DNA of 64,000 nt from UTCHB3 sp964431385 (GTDB lineage Bacteria > Bacteroidota > Ignavibacteria > Ignavibacteriales > Ignavibacteriaceae): the NCBI GenBank assembly GCA_964431385.1, contig CAYSJM010000009.1, positions 21,466 through 85,465 of the forward strand. Reading direction: 5' to 3'. Shown here piece after piece: positions 1 through 10,300 of the stretch (position 1 is its first letter; the number at the start of each line of letters is the position of its first letter). The position numbers and the translations under genes are program-made. The notes beneath the pieces are model-generated. The model did not search any database and was not told the DNA's origin. It was given only the letters and a program-made list of their open reading frames with translations.

Positions 1-577
1 GCAGAATATGGTGCATAGGAAGGAGAGCAAGGGTGTTTTTTTCGGGTGTGTAAATTGGTACGCTCTCACAAACACCTTCGAGATTCATTAAAATATTTTC
101 AAACGAGAGCATTACCCCTTTAGGATTCCCCGTAGTGCCTGAAGTGTAGGTGATTACAGCAGTCCGGCTGTGATCTTCCTGAATAAAATCTTTCACTTCA
201 AATTTGCTGAAATCACCCGTCAGCTCCTCAAAAACAAAAACTTTCACATTATAATTGAGCGATTCTTCAATTTTTTGAAAGTTCTCTTGAAACTCTTGCG
301 AAATAAAGATCACCTCCGGTGTCGAATCGTTTAATATATAAGCAACTTCTGAAGGTTGAGACATAAAATCGATTGGAACCGCAGTTGCATTATTCAACCA
401 TGCAGAAAAAAATGCAAAAGTCCATTCCGGACGATTGGGTGAATAAATCGCAACTTTATCAGCTTTGATTTCAGAATAGAGAGACGCAAAATACTGTGAT
501 TGTTGAAAGAATTCCCGGTATGAAATTTTTCGGTCTTTCCAGATAATTGCTGTCTTGTTTCTTAAGGTAAATTTCAA
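1..577 (-). CDS. Acyl-CoA synthetase (AMP-binding), N-terminal part
   Basis: This is the N-terminal part of an adenylate-forming ligase; the rest lies beyond the left window edge. The minus-strand translation contains the AMP-binding P-loop TYTSGTTGNPKGVM and, further on, LLPMHHIL, the usual motif after it in long-chain fatty acyl-CoA synthetases. The N-terminus reads like others of the family (AIIWKDRKISYREFF). No ATG is available. The best start is TTG at 577, six bases after a GGAG Shine-Dalgarno, and an in-frame stop lies just upstream at 596-598. It would activate a fatty or other carboxylic acid to its CoA thioester in the cytoplasm. The exact substrate cannot be told. Confidence 0.85.
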   Translation of the reverse strand, partial: MKFTLRNKTAIIWKDRKISYREFFQQSQYFASLYSEIKADKVAIYSPNRPEWTFAFFSAWLNNATAVPIDFMSQPSEVAYILNDSTPEVIFISQEFQENFQKIEESLNYNVKVFVFEELTGDFSKFEVKDFIQEDHSRTAVITYTSGTTGNPKGVMLSFENILMNLEGVCESVPIYTPEKNTLALLPMHHIL

Positions 578-648
578 TCTGATCTCCGTTAATTTTTAAA
601 CCCCTAAAATACAGAAAATCCTGCTATCAGAACAACTGGTTTTTCTGA

Positions 649-682
649 TAAAAAAAAAGCTGCCCCTTCGCAGAAGCAGCTT
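649..682 (-). terminator. Intrinsic terminator of hppA
   Basis: On the minus strand a stem AAGCTGC/GCAGCTT (676-682 with 657-663) is followed by a run of T. It lies just after the pyrophosphatase stop. A second perfect 8-bp hairpin (TATCAGAA/TTCTGATA, 625-632 with 643-650) follows directly, so termination may be double. Confidence 0.8.
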
Positions 683-700
683 ACAAATCAGTTATCTGAA

Positions 701-3091
701 CTATTTTTTTTCAATCCGCATCTTATAAAAAGATCTCCAGACAAAATAGAGGGCAACTGTAAAAAACAACAATCCCACCAGAGGTGCGGTATCTCTAAAA
801 CTAACCTCGAGGGCAATTTCCATTGCGAGGAGCCCAAAAAGTGTAGTAAACTTAATAACGGGATTGAGTGCTACAGAGGAAGTATCTTTAAATGGATCCC
901 CGACGGTATCACCGACAACAGTTGCATCATGGATTGGTGTGCCCTTTTCTTTTAAATTTACTTCCACATATTTTTTAGCATTGTCCCAGGCTCCACCGGC
1001 ATTTGCCATGAAAACCGCCTGTGAAAGTCCAAAAATAGCGATTGAAATGAGGAAACTGACAAAGAATGCTACAGGCTCTTTTGCACCGTGTGCCGGGGCA
1101 GAGAGAAAAGCAAATGCCAGAGCGAAGCTGAAAACTGCAACAAAGATGTTGAACATTCCATTTTGTGCATACTGAGTACAGATTTTAACGACCTCTTTCG
1201 AAGTTTCTATCGATGCACTTTTCTCTGCTTTATCATCAAGTTTGATGTTTTTCTTGATATATTCAACTGCTCTATAAGCTCCCGTAGTTACAGCCTGAGT
1301 AGAAGCACCTGTAAACCAGTAAACCACGGCACCCCCGGCGATCAATCCAAATATTGTATAAGGATTAAGCAGATTAAGAAGTGCTTCCGGTTCAATTCCG
1401 AGTGATTTTTTGATTACAAGGATCAAAGAGAAGATCATTGTTGTAGCACCCACAACCGCGGTTCCAATCAAAACGGGTTTTGCAGTTGCCTTGAAAGTGT
1501 TCCCGGCTCCATCATTCTCTTCAAGGTAGTGCTTCGCCTTTTCAAAATCGGGTTTAAATCCAAAATCCCTTTCTATATCTTTTGATGCATTTTTATCCTC
1601 TTCGATGAGGGAGAGTTCATAAATTGATTGTGCATTGTCAGTCACAGGTCCGTAACTGTCAACAGCAATGGTTACAGGTCCCATTCCAAGCATTCCAAAA
1701 GCTACAAGTCCGAATGCAAAAATTGCCTGATATGCCATCATTCCATCAGGAATATATTGTGAGAAGTAGAAAGAGGAAAACATAAGAATGATGAAGAGGA
1801 TCCCCTTCCAGAAAGCACTGAAATTTCCGGCTACAAATCCTGAGAGGATATTCAATGAAGGTCCGCCTTCTTTTGAGGCAGCCACTATTTCAGCTACATG
1901 CTTTGATTTTGTACTAGTGAAAATCTTCGTAAATTCTGGAATTAGTGCCGCACCAAGCGTACCACAACTGATTATCGCCGAAAGAGTTAGCCACAAATCA
2001 TTGGGGAGGTGACCAATTTGAATCTTGCTCACAATGAAGGTAACTATAATCGAGAGAATTGAAGTGATCCACACTAAATTAGTAAGTGGTTTTTCAAAAT
2101 CGATATCATCACTTTTCCCGTAAAGTAAACTGCTAAGTGCTCTGTTAAGACCAAAGGCGACAACTGATGTTACGATCATGAGAATTCTCATGACAAATAT
2201 CCATGTTAACAAATCCTTTTGGTGTTCCACTGACCCAACCGCAAGCACAATAAAACTGATGAGAGCCACGCCGGTTACGCCGTAAGTTTCAAAACCATCC
2301 GCAGTTGGTCCAACACTGTCACCAGCATTGTCTCCGGTGCAATCAGCAATCACACCTGGATTTCTCGGATCATCTTCTTTTATTTTGAACTCGATCTTCA
2401 TGAGATCACTTCCAATATCAGCAATCTTCGTAAAGATGCCACCTGCAATTCTTAATGCACTTGCTCCCAGTGATTCACCGATTGCAAATCCAATAAAACT
2501 TGCTCCCGCAAGAGTGCTCGGAACAAACAGAAGAATTACGAGCATCATCACGAGTTCCACACAGATCAACATTACACCTATACTCATTCCTGAATCAAGG
2601 GGGATGTTAAGCAATTTGATCGGTTTCCTCTCCAAAGATGCGAATGCCATTCTCGAATTTGCAAGTGTATTCATTCGAATACCAAACCATGCTACGCTGT
2701 AGGAACCGAGAATTCCTATAACAGTCCATCCAAGAATGAACAAGACATTGCCCACACCATTTCCTTGAAGAAAGCCAAAATAGAATGCGACGCAAACAGC
2801 TATGAATGCAAAGAGAATTGCGAGAAACTTTCCTTGCTGAACAAGGTAGGTTTTGCTTGTCTCAAAAATCACCTGGGCGATGTCGAGCATCGACTTGTGA
2901 GCCTGCAGTTTTTTGACCTTAAGATACTGATATATCCCAAATGCCAACCCGGCAATACATACAACCAAACCATAGTACAAAAGGATGGTTTGATTATCAT
3001 TCAATGAAGGAATTTTCAAATCTGCTTCACTGGCAAACAAGTTGACAGATAAAAACAAAAAAGAAAAAGCGAAAAGAAGTTTTTTGAACAT
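701..3091 (-). CDS. hppA: Membrane-bound proton/sodium-translocating pyrophosphatase
   Basis: The 796-residue polytopic protein hydrolyses cytoplasmic pyrophosphate and pumps H+ or Na+ across the inner membrane. It has the family's substrate-site signature DDPRNPGVIADCTGDNAGD and the late GGAWDNAKKYVE motif. The former differs from the usual DNVGDNVGD, so it belongs to a divergent subgroup. After GNTF it carries Lys where K+-dependent enzymes have Ala, predicting a K+-independent enzyme. The start ATG gives a signal-peptide-like first helix. It is monocistronic, with its own terminator. Whether it pumps H+ or Na+ cannot be settled by eye. Confidence 0.93.
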   Translation of the reverse strand: MFKKLLFAFSFLFLSVNLFASEADLKIPSLNDNQTILLYYGLVVCIAGLAFGIYQYLKVKKLQAHKSMLDIAQVIFETSKTYLVQQGKFLAILFAFIAVCVAFYFGFLQGNGVGNVLFILGWTVIGILGSYSVAWFGIRMNTLANSRMAFASLERKPIKLLNIPLDSGMSIGVMLICVELVMMLVILLFVPSTLAGASFIGFAIGESLGASALRIAGGIFTKIADIGSDLMKIEFKIKEDDPRNPGVIADCTGDNAGDSVGPTADGFETYGVTGVALISFIVLAVGSVEHQKDLLTWIFVMRILMIVTSVVAFGLNRALSSLLYGKSDDIDFEKPLTNLVWITSILSIIVTFIVSKIQIGHLPNDLWLTLSAIISCGTLGAALIPEFTKIFTSTKSKHVAEIVAASKEGGPSLNILSGFVAGNFSAFWKGILFIILMFSSFYFSQYIPDGMMAYQAIFAFGLVAFGMLGMGPVTIAVDSYGPVTDNAQSIYELSLIEEDKNASKDIERDFGFKPDFEKAKHYLEENDGAGNTFKATAKPVLIGTAVVGATTMIFSLILVIKKSLGIEPEALLNLLNPYTIFGLIAGGAVVYWFTGASTQAVTTGAYRAVEYIKKNIKLDDKAEKSASIETSKEVVKICTQYAQNGMFNIFVAVFSFALAFAFLSAPAHGAKEPVAFFVSFLISIAIFGLSQAVFMANAGGAWDNAKKYVEVNLKEKGTPIHDATVVGDTVGDPFKDTSSVALNPVIKFTTLFGLLAMEIALEVSFRDTAPLVGLLFFTVALYFVWRSFYKMRIEKK

Positions 3092-3240
3092 GACTCCTCA
3101 ATTCGAGTTGTTTATTAATGAATAAATTATCAAGTAATTGCAGTTATATCAGTACAAAATCGCTATTGCGGGAGGGGTAAAAAACAATGGACTAAATTAC
3201 TACAAATTTTTCAGACAGTCAAAAGAATTTAAAGTTTTTT

Positions 3241-3271
3241 TTTGCAATGGATGTTGTCTTGATTATATTTG
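3241..3271 (+). promoter_or_regulatory. Bacteroidota-type sigma-A promoter of rplU-rpmA-mdh
   Basis: TTTG at 3241-3244, 19 bases, then TATATTTG at 3264-3271 matches the Bacteroidota housekeeping consensus TTTG-N19-TAnnTTTG exactly. It lies 44 bases before the rplU ATG. Confidence 0.65.
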
Positions 3272-3315
3272 TAATCTGTTAAAAATGTTTTTTTACAAAC
3301 CATCAAAGGACCGCA

Positions 3316-3624
3316 ATGTTTGCAGTTGTAGATATAGCAGGACAGCAGTTTAAAGTTTTAGAACAGGAGAAACATTTCGTTCCCCTTCTAAACGCTGAGC
3401 CTGAAAGTGAAGTAGTATTTAATAGTGTATTACTTTACTCAGACGAAGCCGGCGTAAAAGTTGGCAAGCCTTATGTGGACGGCTTAAAAGTTACCGCAAA
3501 AGTCCTCACCCATGTCAAAGATGATAAAGTGCTCGTCTTTAAGAAAAAAAGACGCAAAGATTATGACAAGCTGAATGGACACAGACAGCATCTTACCAGA
3601 ATTGAAATTTTAAAAATCGGATAA
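3316..3624 (+). CDS. rplU: 50S ribosomal protein L21
   Basis: The 102-residue protein has normal L21 length and the typical start MFAVVDIAGQQFKV and end RQHLTRIEILKIG. It is a structural protein of the large ribosomal subunit and binds 23S rRNA. An AAAGGA Shine-Dalgarno lies five bases before the ATG. It is followed after 10 bases by rpmA, the near-universal L21-L27 pairing. Confidence 0.97.
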   Translation: MFAVVDIAGQQFKVLEQEKHFVPLLNAEPESEVVFNSVLLYSDEAGVKVGKPYVDGLKVTAKVLTHVKDDKVLVFKKKRRKDYDKLNGHRQHLTRIEILKIG

Positions 3625-3634
3625 GGAGTTAATA

Positions 3635-3895
3635 ATGGCACATAAAAAAGGACAAGGATCGACCAAAAACGGTAGAGACAGTAATGCCCAAAGATTGGGA
3701 GTGAAAGCGTTCGGCGGTCAGTTCGTCGAAGCGGGCTCCATAATCGTCCGCCAGAGAGGCACTAAATTCCATCCGGGACTTAATGTTGGCAAAGGTAAAG
3801 ACGACACTCTATTCGCTCTCACAGATGGAACTGTTCAATTCAGAGCCCGGGCAAACGACCGTCAGTTTATTTCAGTAATACCTCCAACTGAATAG
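3635..3895 (+). CDS. rpmA: 50S ribosomal protein L27
   Basis: The 86-residue protein begins MAHKKGQGSTKNGRDS, the hallmark L27 N-terminus that reaches the peptidyl-transferase centre. There is no N-terminal extension of the kind processed in Firmicutes. It is co-transcribed with rplU and precedes mdh by 14 bases. Confidence 0.97.
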   Translation: MAHKKGQGSTKNGRDSNAQRLGVKAFGGQFVEAGSIIVRQRGTKFHPGLNVGKGKDDTLFALTDGTVQFRARANDRQFISVIPPTE

Positions 3896-3909
3896 TTTAA
3901 GAGGCTATA

Positions 3910-4836
3910 ATGAAAAAAATCACCGTGGTAGGTGCCGGAAATGTCGGTGCAACTGCAGCTCAGCGGATTGCTGAAAAACATCTTGCAGAAAATGTTGTTC
4001 TTCTTGATGTAATAGAAGGAATTCCACAAGGCAAAGCCCTTGACATGTGGGAAAGTGCCCCGGTTGAGGATTTTGACAGTTCCGTAATTGGTACAAACGA
4101 CTATAAAGATACAGCCGGCTCGGATATTATTGTGATAACAGCCGGTCTTGCAAGAAAACCAGGTATGACCCGTGATGACCTTCTGATGAAAAATGCAGAA
4201 ATAGTCAAGTCAGTTACCGAACAGATTGTTCCCGGGTCACCGAATTCAGTAATTGTTGTTGTTTCCAACCCCCTCGATGTAATGACCTGGGTCTCCATGA
4301 AAACAAGTGGATTCCCAAAACACAGAGTTGTTGGAATGGCAGGAATACTTGATTCAGCCCGTTTCCGTCTTTTTATCGCAAAAGAGCTAAATGTATCTGT
4401 TATGGATGTACAGGCTCTCGTTCTTGGTGGTCATGGTGATTCAATGGTTCCATTAGTTCGGTATTCAACCGTTTCGGGTATTCCAATCAGTGAACTTCTC
4501 CCTAAAGAGAGAATAGATCAATTGGTTGACCGTGCAAGAAATGGTGGTATTGAAATAGTTAACTACCTCAAAACCGGAAGTGCTTACTACGCACCCTCTT
4601 CTTCCGCAGTCGAAATGGTGGATGCCATCGTGAAAAACAGGCAGAGAATTCTCCCCTGTGCTGCTTACCTCGAAGGTGAATACGGTCTTGATGGTATGTA
4701 TGTTGGTGTACCCGTTCAATTAGGTAGCAATGGTATCGAGAAGATTATCGAACTAAGGCTAACTGATAGTGAACTCGAAGAACTTCACCGGTCAGCCAAC
4801 GATGTAAAAGCAAATATCGCTAAGCTAAATCTGTAA
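3910..4836 (+). CDS. mdh: Malate dehydrogenase (NAD-dependent, LDH-like)
   Basis: The 308-residue enzyme interconverts malate and oxaloacetate in the TCA cycle. The NAD-binding glycine motif VGAGNVGATAA is at the N-terminus. The active-site segment ARKPGMTRDDLL carries the Arg that selects malate over lactate, and the proton-relay His is in GGHGDSMVPL. The length and the LDH-like form match Chlorobi/Bacteroidota enzymes. It is the last gene of the rplU-rpmA-mdh unit and is followed by a terminator. Confidence 0.95.
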   Translation: MKKITVVGAGNVGATAAQRIAEKHLAENVVLLDVIEGIPQGKALDMWESAPVEDFDSSVIGTNDYKDTAGSDIIVITAGLARKPGMTRDDLLMKNAEIVKSVTEQIVPGSPNSVIVVVSNPLDVMTWVSMKTSGFPKHRVVGMAGILDSARFRLFIAKELNVSVMDVQALVLGGHGDSMVPLVRYSTVSGIPISELLPKERIDQLVDRARNGGIEIVNYLKTGSAYYAPSSSAVEMVDAIVKNRQRILPCAAYLEGEYGLDGMYVGVPVQLGSNGIEKIIELRLTDSELEELHRSANDVKANIAKLNL

Positions 4837-4872
4837 AGGTTTACCTTTTCAGATTGAGAAGATAATAAATTT

Positions 4873-4905
4873 AAAACCCTCCGTCAGAAATGGTGAAGGG
4901 TTTTT
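4873..4905 (+). terminator. Intrinsic terminator after mdh
   Basis: Stem AAAACCCT (4873-4880) pairs with AGGGTTTT (4897-4904), followed by T-rich sequence 37 bases after the mdh stop. Confidence 0.8.
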
Positions 4906-4979
4906 CTATTTTAAATCAAACTTATTTTTTGCTTTTAAATCAATAGTATATTGAATCAATTATTAATTAAGTTTAAATT

Positions 4980-6647
4980 ATGATAGACACGCTTAAAAAC
5001 CTCTCCGACTTAAAAACCAAACTGCTTATAGTATTTGTTGCAGCAGTTCTCTTTTTACCTTTTCTCGGGAATGTACATCTCTTTGATTGGGACGAAATAA
5101 ATTTTGCAGAAGCATCCCGCGAAATGATAGAAACAGGAGATTATCTTAGGGTGCATATCGATTATGAAGCATTTTACGAAAAACCACCTCTATTCTTCTG
5201 GATGCAGGTAATCTCCATGAAGATTTTTGGGATAAATGAGTTCGGGGCTCGTTTCCCTAATGCAGTCATCGGCATTGTAACACTTTTACTACTTTATGCT
5301 TTTGGAAAAAGATTATTCGATAAAACATTCGGTTTTCTCTGGGTGGTAGCTTATGCAGGCTCGATACTTCCCTATTTTTATTTTCGATCGGGAATTCTTG
5401 ATCCACTTTTTAACCTTTTTATGTTCATCTCATCATGGTACATCTTTTTGTTCTTCGACCACGATGACAATAAAAACCGGAATCTATTCCTTGCAGGGTT
5501 GTTTTCAGGATTGGCAGTGCTCGTAAAGGGACCTGTCGGTTTACTTCTCCCCGGATTGACATTTGTGATTTTTAATCTCGTTAATCTGAAAAGGTATAAA
5601 TTTAAAATAGTTGAAATGGTGCTGTTTGGTGTAATCGCATCTTTAACCGCAGGAGTCTGGTTTGGGATTGAATTTTTTGTTAATGGCCCTACATTTCTCG
5701 AGGCATTCTTTAAATATCAAATCAGACTTCTTACCACAGGAGATGCCGGATTCAGCGGTCCAATTTATTATCACCTTATTGTTGTGTTAATTGGATGTTT
5801 CCCCTCTTCCCTTTTCATTTTTTATGCATTTAAGAAGCAAAACACCCTCTCACCCGGTCAAAAAGATTTTAAATTGGTTATGATCATTTTGCTCTCAGTG
5901 GTAATGGTAATTTTTTCGATAGTAAAAACAAAAATTGTACATTATTCATCACTTTCATATTATCCTGTCACTTTTCTTGGTGCATTGGTTATGTATGACA
6001 TTGTGACAGAAAAGTTGGTGAACTTTAGATTCACTAAAATCGCTCTCGTTGTTACAGGCAGTTTTATCGGAGTTGTAATTTCTGCTCTCGCTTCCCTCGG
6101 CATATATAAGGAAGAGATAATCCCCTATCTCACCGATGAATATGTGAAAGCAAATCTACAGGCAGATTCTGTTTGGTTTGGATGGGAACCCGTCATCGGG
6201 TTGTTACTGATCGGGACTACAATCTACTCAATTGTTCTTTACAATAAGCAGAAGGCAATGCAGGCAACGCTATTTCTTTTTGGAGGAACCGCACTCACTC
6301 TTTCTTTAATGTTGCCGCTTATGCTTCCACAAATTGAAAATTATGTCCAGGGTGCCCCGGTAGAGTTCTACAAATCGCTCGAGGGGAAAGATGTTTTCGT
6401 AAAAGCGGTCGGGTTTAGAAGTTACGCAGATATTTATTACAGTAAAAAAACGAAAAATAATAGTGCTTCAGGGGTAGGGATTGAACACAAAAATATTGAG
6501 GACTTTTTGATCAATGGCGATATTAAAAAACCTGCTTACTTTGTTACCAAAATAAATGAAAGGGATAAATGGACAAAAATCCCTAACCTAAAGGTATTAT
6601 ACGAGAAAAATGGTTTTATCTTTTTACAGAGGAGAGAAAAACAGTAG
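4980..6647 (+). CDS. ArnT/PMT-like membrane glycosyltransferase (GT-C fold)
   Basis: The 555-residue integral membrane protein resembles the ArnT/dolichyl-phosphate-mannose mannosyltransferase superfamily (GT39/GT83), which moves sugars from undecaprenyl phosphate to lipid A, protein or other acceptors outside the inner membrane. Seen: an early acidic loop FDWDEINFAEASREM, the motif YEKPPLFFW, a DPLFN segment after a YFRSG loop, about a dozen hydrophobic helices, and a short soluble C-terminus (residues about 440-555). It converges with the minus-strand GT2 gene only one base away. That enzyme could supply polyprenyl-phosphate sugar, but this is inference from position and family. Confidence 0.85.
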   Translation: MIDTLKNLSDLKTKLLIVFVAAVLFLPFLGNVHLFDWDEINFAEASREMIETGDYLRVHIDYEAFYEKPPLFFWMQVISMKIFGINEFGARFPNAVIGIVTLLLLYAFGKRLFDKTFGFLWVVAYAGSILPYFYFRSGILDPLFNLFMFISSWYIFLFFDHDDNKNRNLFLAGLFSGLAVLVKGPVGLLLPGLTFVIFNLVNLKRYKFKIVEMVLFGVIASLTAGVWFGIEFFVNGPTFLEAFFKYQIRLLTTGDAGFSGPIYYHLIVVLIGCFPSSLFIFYAFKKQNTLSPGQKDFKLVMIILLSVVMVIFSIVKTKIVHYSSLSYYPVTFLGALVMYDIVTEKLVNFRFTKIALVVTGSFIGVVISALASLGIYKEEIIPYLTDEYVKANLQADSVWFGWEPVIGLLLIGTTIYSIVLYNKQKAMQATLFLFGGTALTLSLMLPLMLPQIENYVQGAPVEFYKSLEGKDVFVKAVGFRSYADIYYSKKTKNNSASGVGIEHKNIEDFLINGDIKKPAYFVTKINERDKWTKIPNLKVLYEKNGFIFLQRREKQ

Positions 6648-6648
6648 T

Positions 6649-7389
6649 TTATTTATAGAGATCGTATTTGGCAAGTCCCAATTTTTGAAGTCGGTGTTTT
6701 AACGAGGTGATTAATACACCAATTCCATAAATCGAACTTCTTTTGAAGTTAATTGAGGAAGCTTCTTCGAAGTATTTGGTTGGACAAGTAACTTCACCAA
6801 TTTCATAACCCTTAAAGATTATTTGAGAGAGCATCTGATTGTCGAAGACAAAATCATCAGAATTGGCTTCGAGATTCAAATCGCGCAACACTTCAGCAGA
6901 AAAAGCACGGTAACCCGTATGGTACTCTGATAGCTTTTGTCCCACAAGCCAATTTTGAACCAGCGTTAGAAATCTGTTTGCAATGTATTTATATATTGGC
7001 ATTCCCCCTTTAAGAGCACCATTTCCCAAAATCCTTGAAGCAAGCACCACAGGATAGAGCCCGTTAGCGATAATCCACGAAATTGAGGGAATTAATTTTG
7101 GAGTGTACTGGTAGTCGGGGTGCAACATTATCACAATATCTGCATTGAGTTCAAGAGCTTTTTTATAGCACGATTTTTGGTTTCCGCCGTAACCTTTGTT
7201 CTTGTCGTGCTTAATAATATGTTTGATCCCTAAAGCTTTTCCAACCTCGGAAGTCTCATCCTTGCTTGCATCGTCAACAAGAACCACATCATCCACTATT
7301 TCGAATGGAATCTCGTTATAAGTTTGTTCGAGGGTTTTAGCAGCATTGTAAGCAGGCAGAACTACGACTATCTTTTTATTATTCAGCAT
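6649..7389 (-). CDS. Glycosyltransferase family 2, polyprenyl-phosphate sugar synthase-like
   Basis: The 246-residue GT2 enzyme starts KIVVVLPAYNAAKTL, with VLVDDASKDET (nucleotide-sugar site), a DPDYQY-equivalent written HPDYQYTP, and HTGYRAFS. This pattern fits dolichyl/undecaprenyl-phosphate glycosyltransferases. It has no clear membrane anchor beyond a weak hydrophobic stretch. The start is 4 bases downstream of the PAS-hybrid gene stop, so it is the last gene of the polysaccharide locus. Its product could serve this locus or the convergent ArnT-like protein. Confidence 0.85.
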   Translation of the reverse strand: MLNNKKIVVVLPAYNAAKTLEQTYNEIPFEIVDDVVLVDDASKDETSEVGKALGIKHIIKHDKNKGYGGNQKSCYKKALELNADIVIMLHPDYQYTPKLIPSISWIIANGLYPVVLASRILGNGALKGGMPIYKYIANRFLTLVQNWLVGQKLSEYHTGYRAFSAEVLRDLNLEANSDDFVFDNQMLSQIIFKGYEIGEVTCPTKYFEEASSINFKRSSIYGIGVLITSLKHRLQKLGLAKYDLYK

Positions 7390-7392
7390 CTG

Positions 7393-10300
7393 TCAGAAAA
7401 TTTTACTGAGAACTTCCACAATTTTATTTCGGAAAATCGGTTTAGATACAAAATCTGTAAAACCTGTTGCAATAAATTTTTCCTTGTCACCCGGCAAGAC
7501 ATAAGCTGTAACCGCAATAATCGGAATCGTCTCAAGGCCTTCCATCGTCCTTATAACCTTCAATGCATCCAGACCGTTGTACTCACCTTGCAAATTGATA
7601 TCGAGAACAATAAAATCAAATTTCTCTGTCTCAAGCATCGGAATTGCATCTTCAAAACTCTGTGAGAATTTTATCGATTTTAACTCTTTCATCTGAACTT
7701 TGAACAATATCTGAGAATCCAACTGATCTTCAATATATAAACAGCTCATATTACGGAGATCTATAGAGGATGTATCCTTGTTCTCCGCAGGTTTTGTGCT
7801 AAGCGTCGTTCTGCTCTCGGTTACAGATGGAGTCGAAACGGATGGTGTATATTGCCTGACCTCTTCTTTAGGAGATGGGGCAGGTTCATCTCTGTATTGT
7901 GGTTTTACAACCGGGACATCTTTTGGTGGAGAGACACGGGAAACAGGTTCATTGTAAACAGGTTGTGAGGGAGTAACGGGTTTTCTCTCCTCATAATTGG
8001 AACGAGAAAAACCTGAATCAAAATCGAATGATGAATCAGTTCTTTTTACAGGGTCCTTATAACTCTCTCTCCGGCGGGGAGGTTCTTCAAATGATCTACG
8101 GAACTGCCGTGAATCATTTTTCTCAATTTCACGCCTGTCAGCTTCTCGTTTTTTGCGTCTCGTAACAAAATCGAGTTCACTGTCAAAATCGAAATCGATA
8201 TATTCACTCTCCTCCTTCTCGGGTGATTTGCTTACAGGAGACATTACAGGCTCTTGCATATCTGATCTTGATCCGGAAACCGAAGGGGTGGTTTGGGTAC
8301 CATAATATGAATCGGTTTCATAAGGAACTTCGTTATGCGGAACAATTTTATCAGCAGTAATTGCCGGTTTAAATAGAGTTTCCTTTTCTGATTCGGAGAC
8401 TTGTTGTTCGGTTGCAAAATCAGCGGACATAGGCAGTATAAGACCTATCTCAAATGGTAAACCTGATTTTTGAACAATTTCAAATCTGCCATTCAGGAGC
8501 TTAAATAATCTTTGAGCTGAGAAGATAGTAAACCGTGAAACACCAAATGCTCTTAATTTTGAGACATCTTGTTCTGAGAAAAGACTTTGTATGATGTACA
8601 ACAATTTTTGTTGAATCTTAATGTGGTGATCTCGGAAAGTTACAATAAAATTATCAGCATCCAACTGGTAAGCACTTACTATCACTTCCCGTTCGTCGGT
8701 TACATGCGAAATAACTTTTAAGATAAGACAGACAAGATTGACCACTTTATCCTGGTCAGAACTTACAGCAACACCCATCGCAACGCGGTCGTGAACAATC
8801 TCTTTTTTCCATGGACTGTTTGATTCCCGCATCTCTTTCAGAACCTTTTGCATCATCTCATCGACACTAAACGCAACTTTGTTTATCTCACCAAAATGCT
8901 GTTCAATCTGTGCATACTCTGAGATCGAATCCATCGTGTAAAGCAGTTTTTTTCTGTTTTCATCGATGTAACCCATAGCCTCTTCTTGCTCTTCTGAGGG
9001 AACGTCAAGAGTGTCTTTGAGTTCTGAAATAAAACCAACAATTACATTAATTGGAGTTAGAATTTCATGGAAGATAAACGACAACTGTCCGGGGTCAATA
9101 CCTCCGGCTTTAATCTCATGATTGCCGTGAGTTTCTTTTTCTTTATAAACTATCTTTTCGACAGTTTTATCAACATAAACAATTTTTTCAACTTCTTTTT
9201 CGACTACCACTTCTTTTGGTTCAGAGGCAACAGGAGTAATCTTCCCGATGTATGCAATCTGTGAAATATCACCATCAATTCCGGAAAAGGCAACTGAAGT
9301 CACTTCAACAGGTACATCCGATTTGTCGGCACTCTTCATCATTGCACTAAAAATGAAGGGAGCCGTACTTTTTCTGAGGAAATCGTTTCGGGAGTCTTCT
9401 GTGGCAAGACTGATAATACTGTTATTCAACAGATCAGTTCTCTTATAGCCGAGATGTTTTTCAACAGCCGGGTTTATGTAATTAATAAAACCGGTGTTGT
9501 CTGTTACAATTAAAATATCTTGTGAAAATTCGAAGACGGTTCGCATCATCTGCAACTGTTCTTCTTTTTCCAAAAGATTGGTAATATCTCTTACTATATT
9601 AAAATGGGCTTCAGCACCTTCATAATTAAAAGATATTTTGCAAATTTCCACCTGAATAAGGGAGCCATCTTTTTTCCGGTGATTGAATGGACCCGTGAAT
9701 CTTCCCTCTTCATTTTTTGCAGAATCAGCTATTGTCTGAATTTCTTCCGGCAGGTACAGATCAGTCAAATCCATCTGCAAAAATTCCTGACGAGAATAAC
9801 CGTATATGCTCAAAGCTGCATCATTCACATCGAGAAACTTGAAGGAATCCAGATCATAAATAAAAATTGCATCAGGATTTTTGCTGATTATAAATTCATA
9901 CATCTTGTTTTTTAACTTTAGGATGGTTTCAAGATTAAAATTATTGTTGTCTTCAAATATAAGATTATTCTCTGAATCCTCTTCAATTTGAGACTTCCTT
10001 TGTGAGCCAACTCGTGCCAATCCGAGGATAGCAACCAGATTGTCATCCAGATCAAGAAGTGGTATTTCAATTATCTCATGCGGTGTATCAACGGGTACAC
10101 CCTTTATTTTGTCAGAAGTGAGAATCGCAATAGAAAGGCTGTCCCGCAGATATTTTTCGAGAGCTAAATAAAATTCGTTGATGTATCCCGGTATAAAATT
10201 CTTTTCAGCTCTTCCTTCCATCTGACCCGGTTTTAGACTCAGGTGAGTGGAGAATTTTTCGTTAACCAGGACATATTTCCCCTCGTTATCCTTTAACCAG

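Noticed and set aside
3138..3353. Small plus-strand frame before rplU
   Set aside because: It covers the rplU promoter and overlaps rplU in another frame, and its composition is not protein-like.
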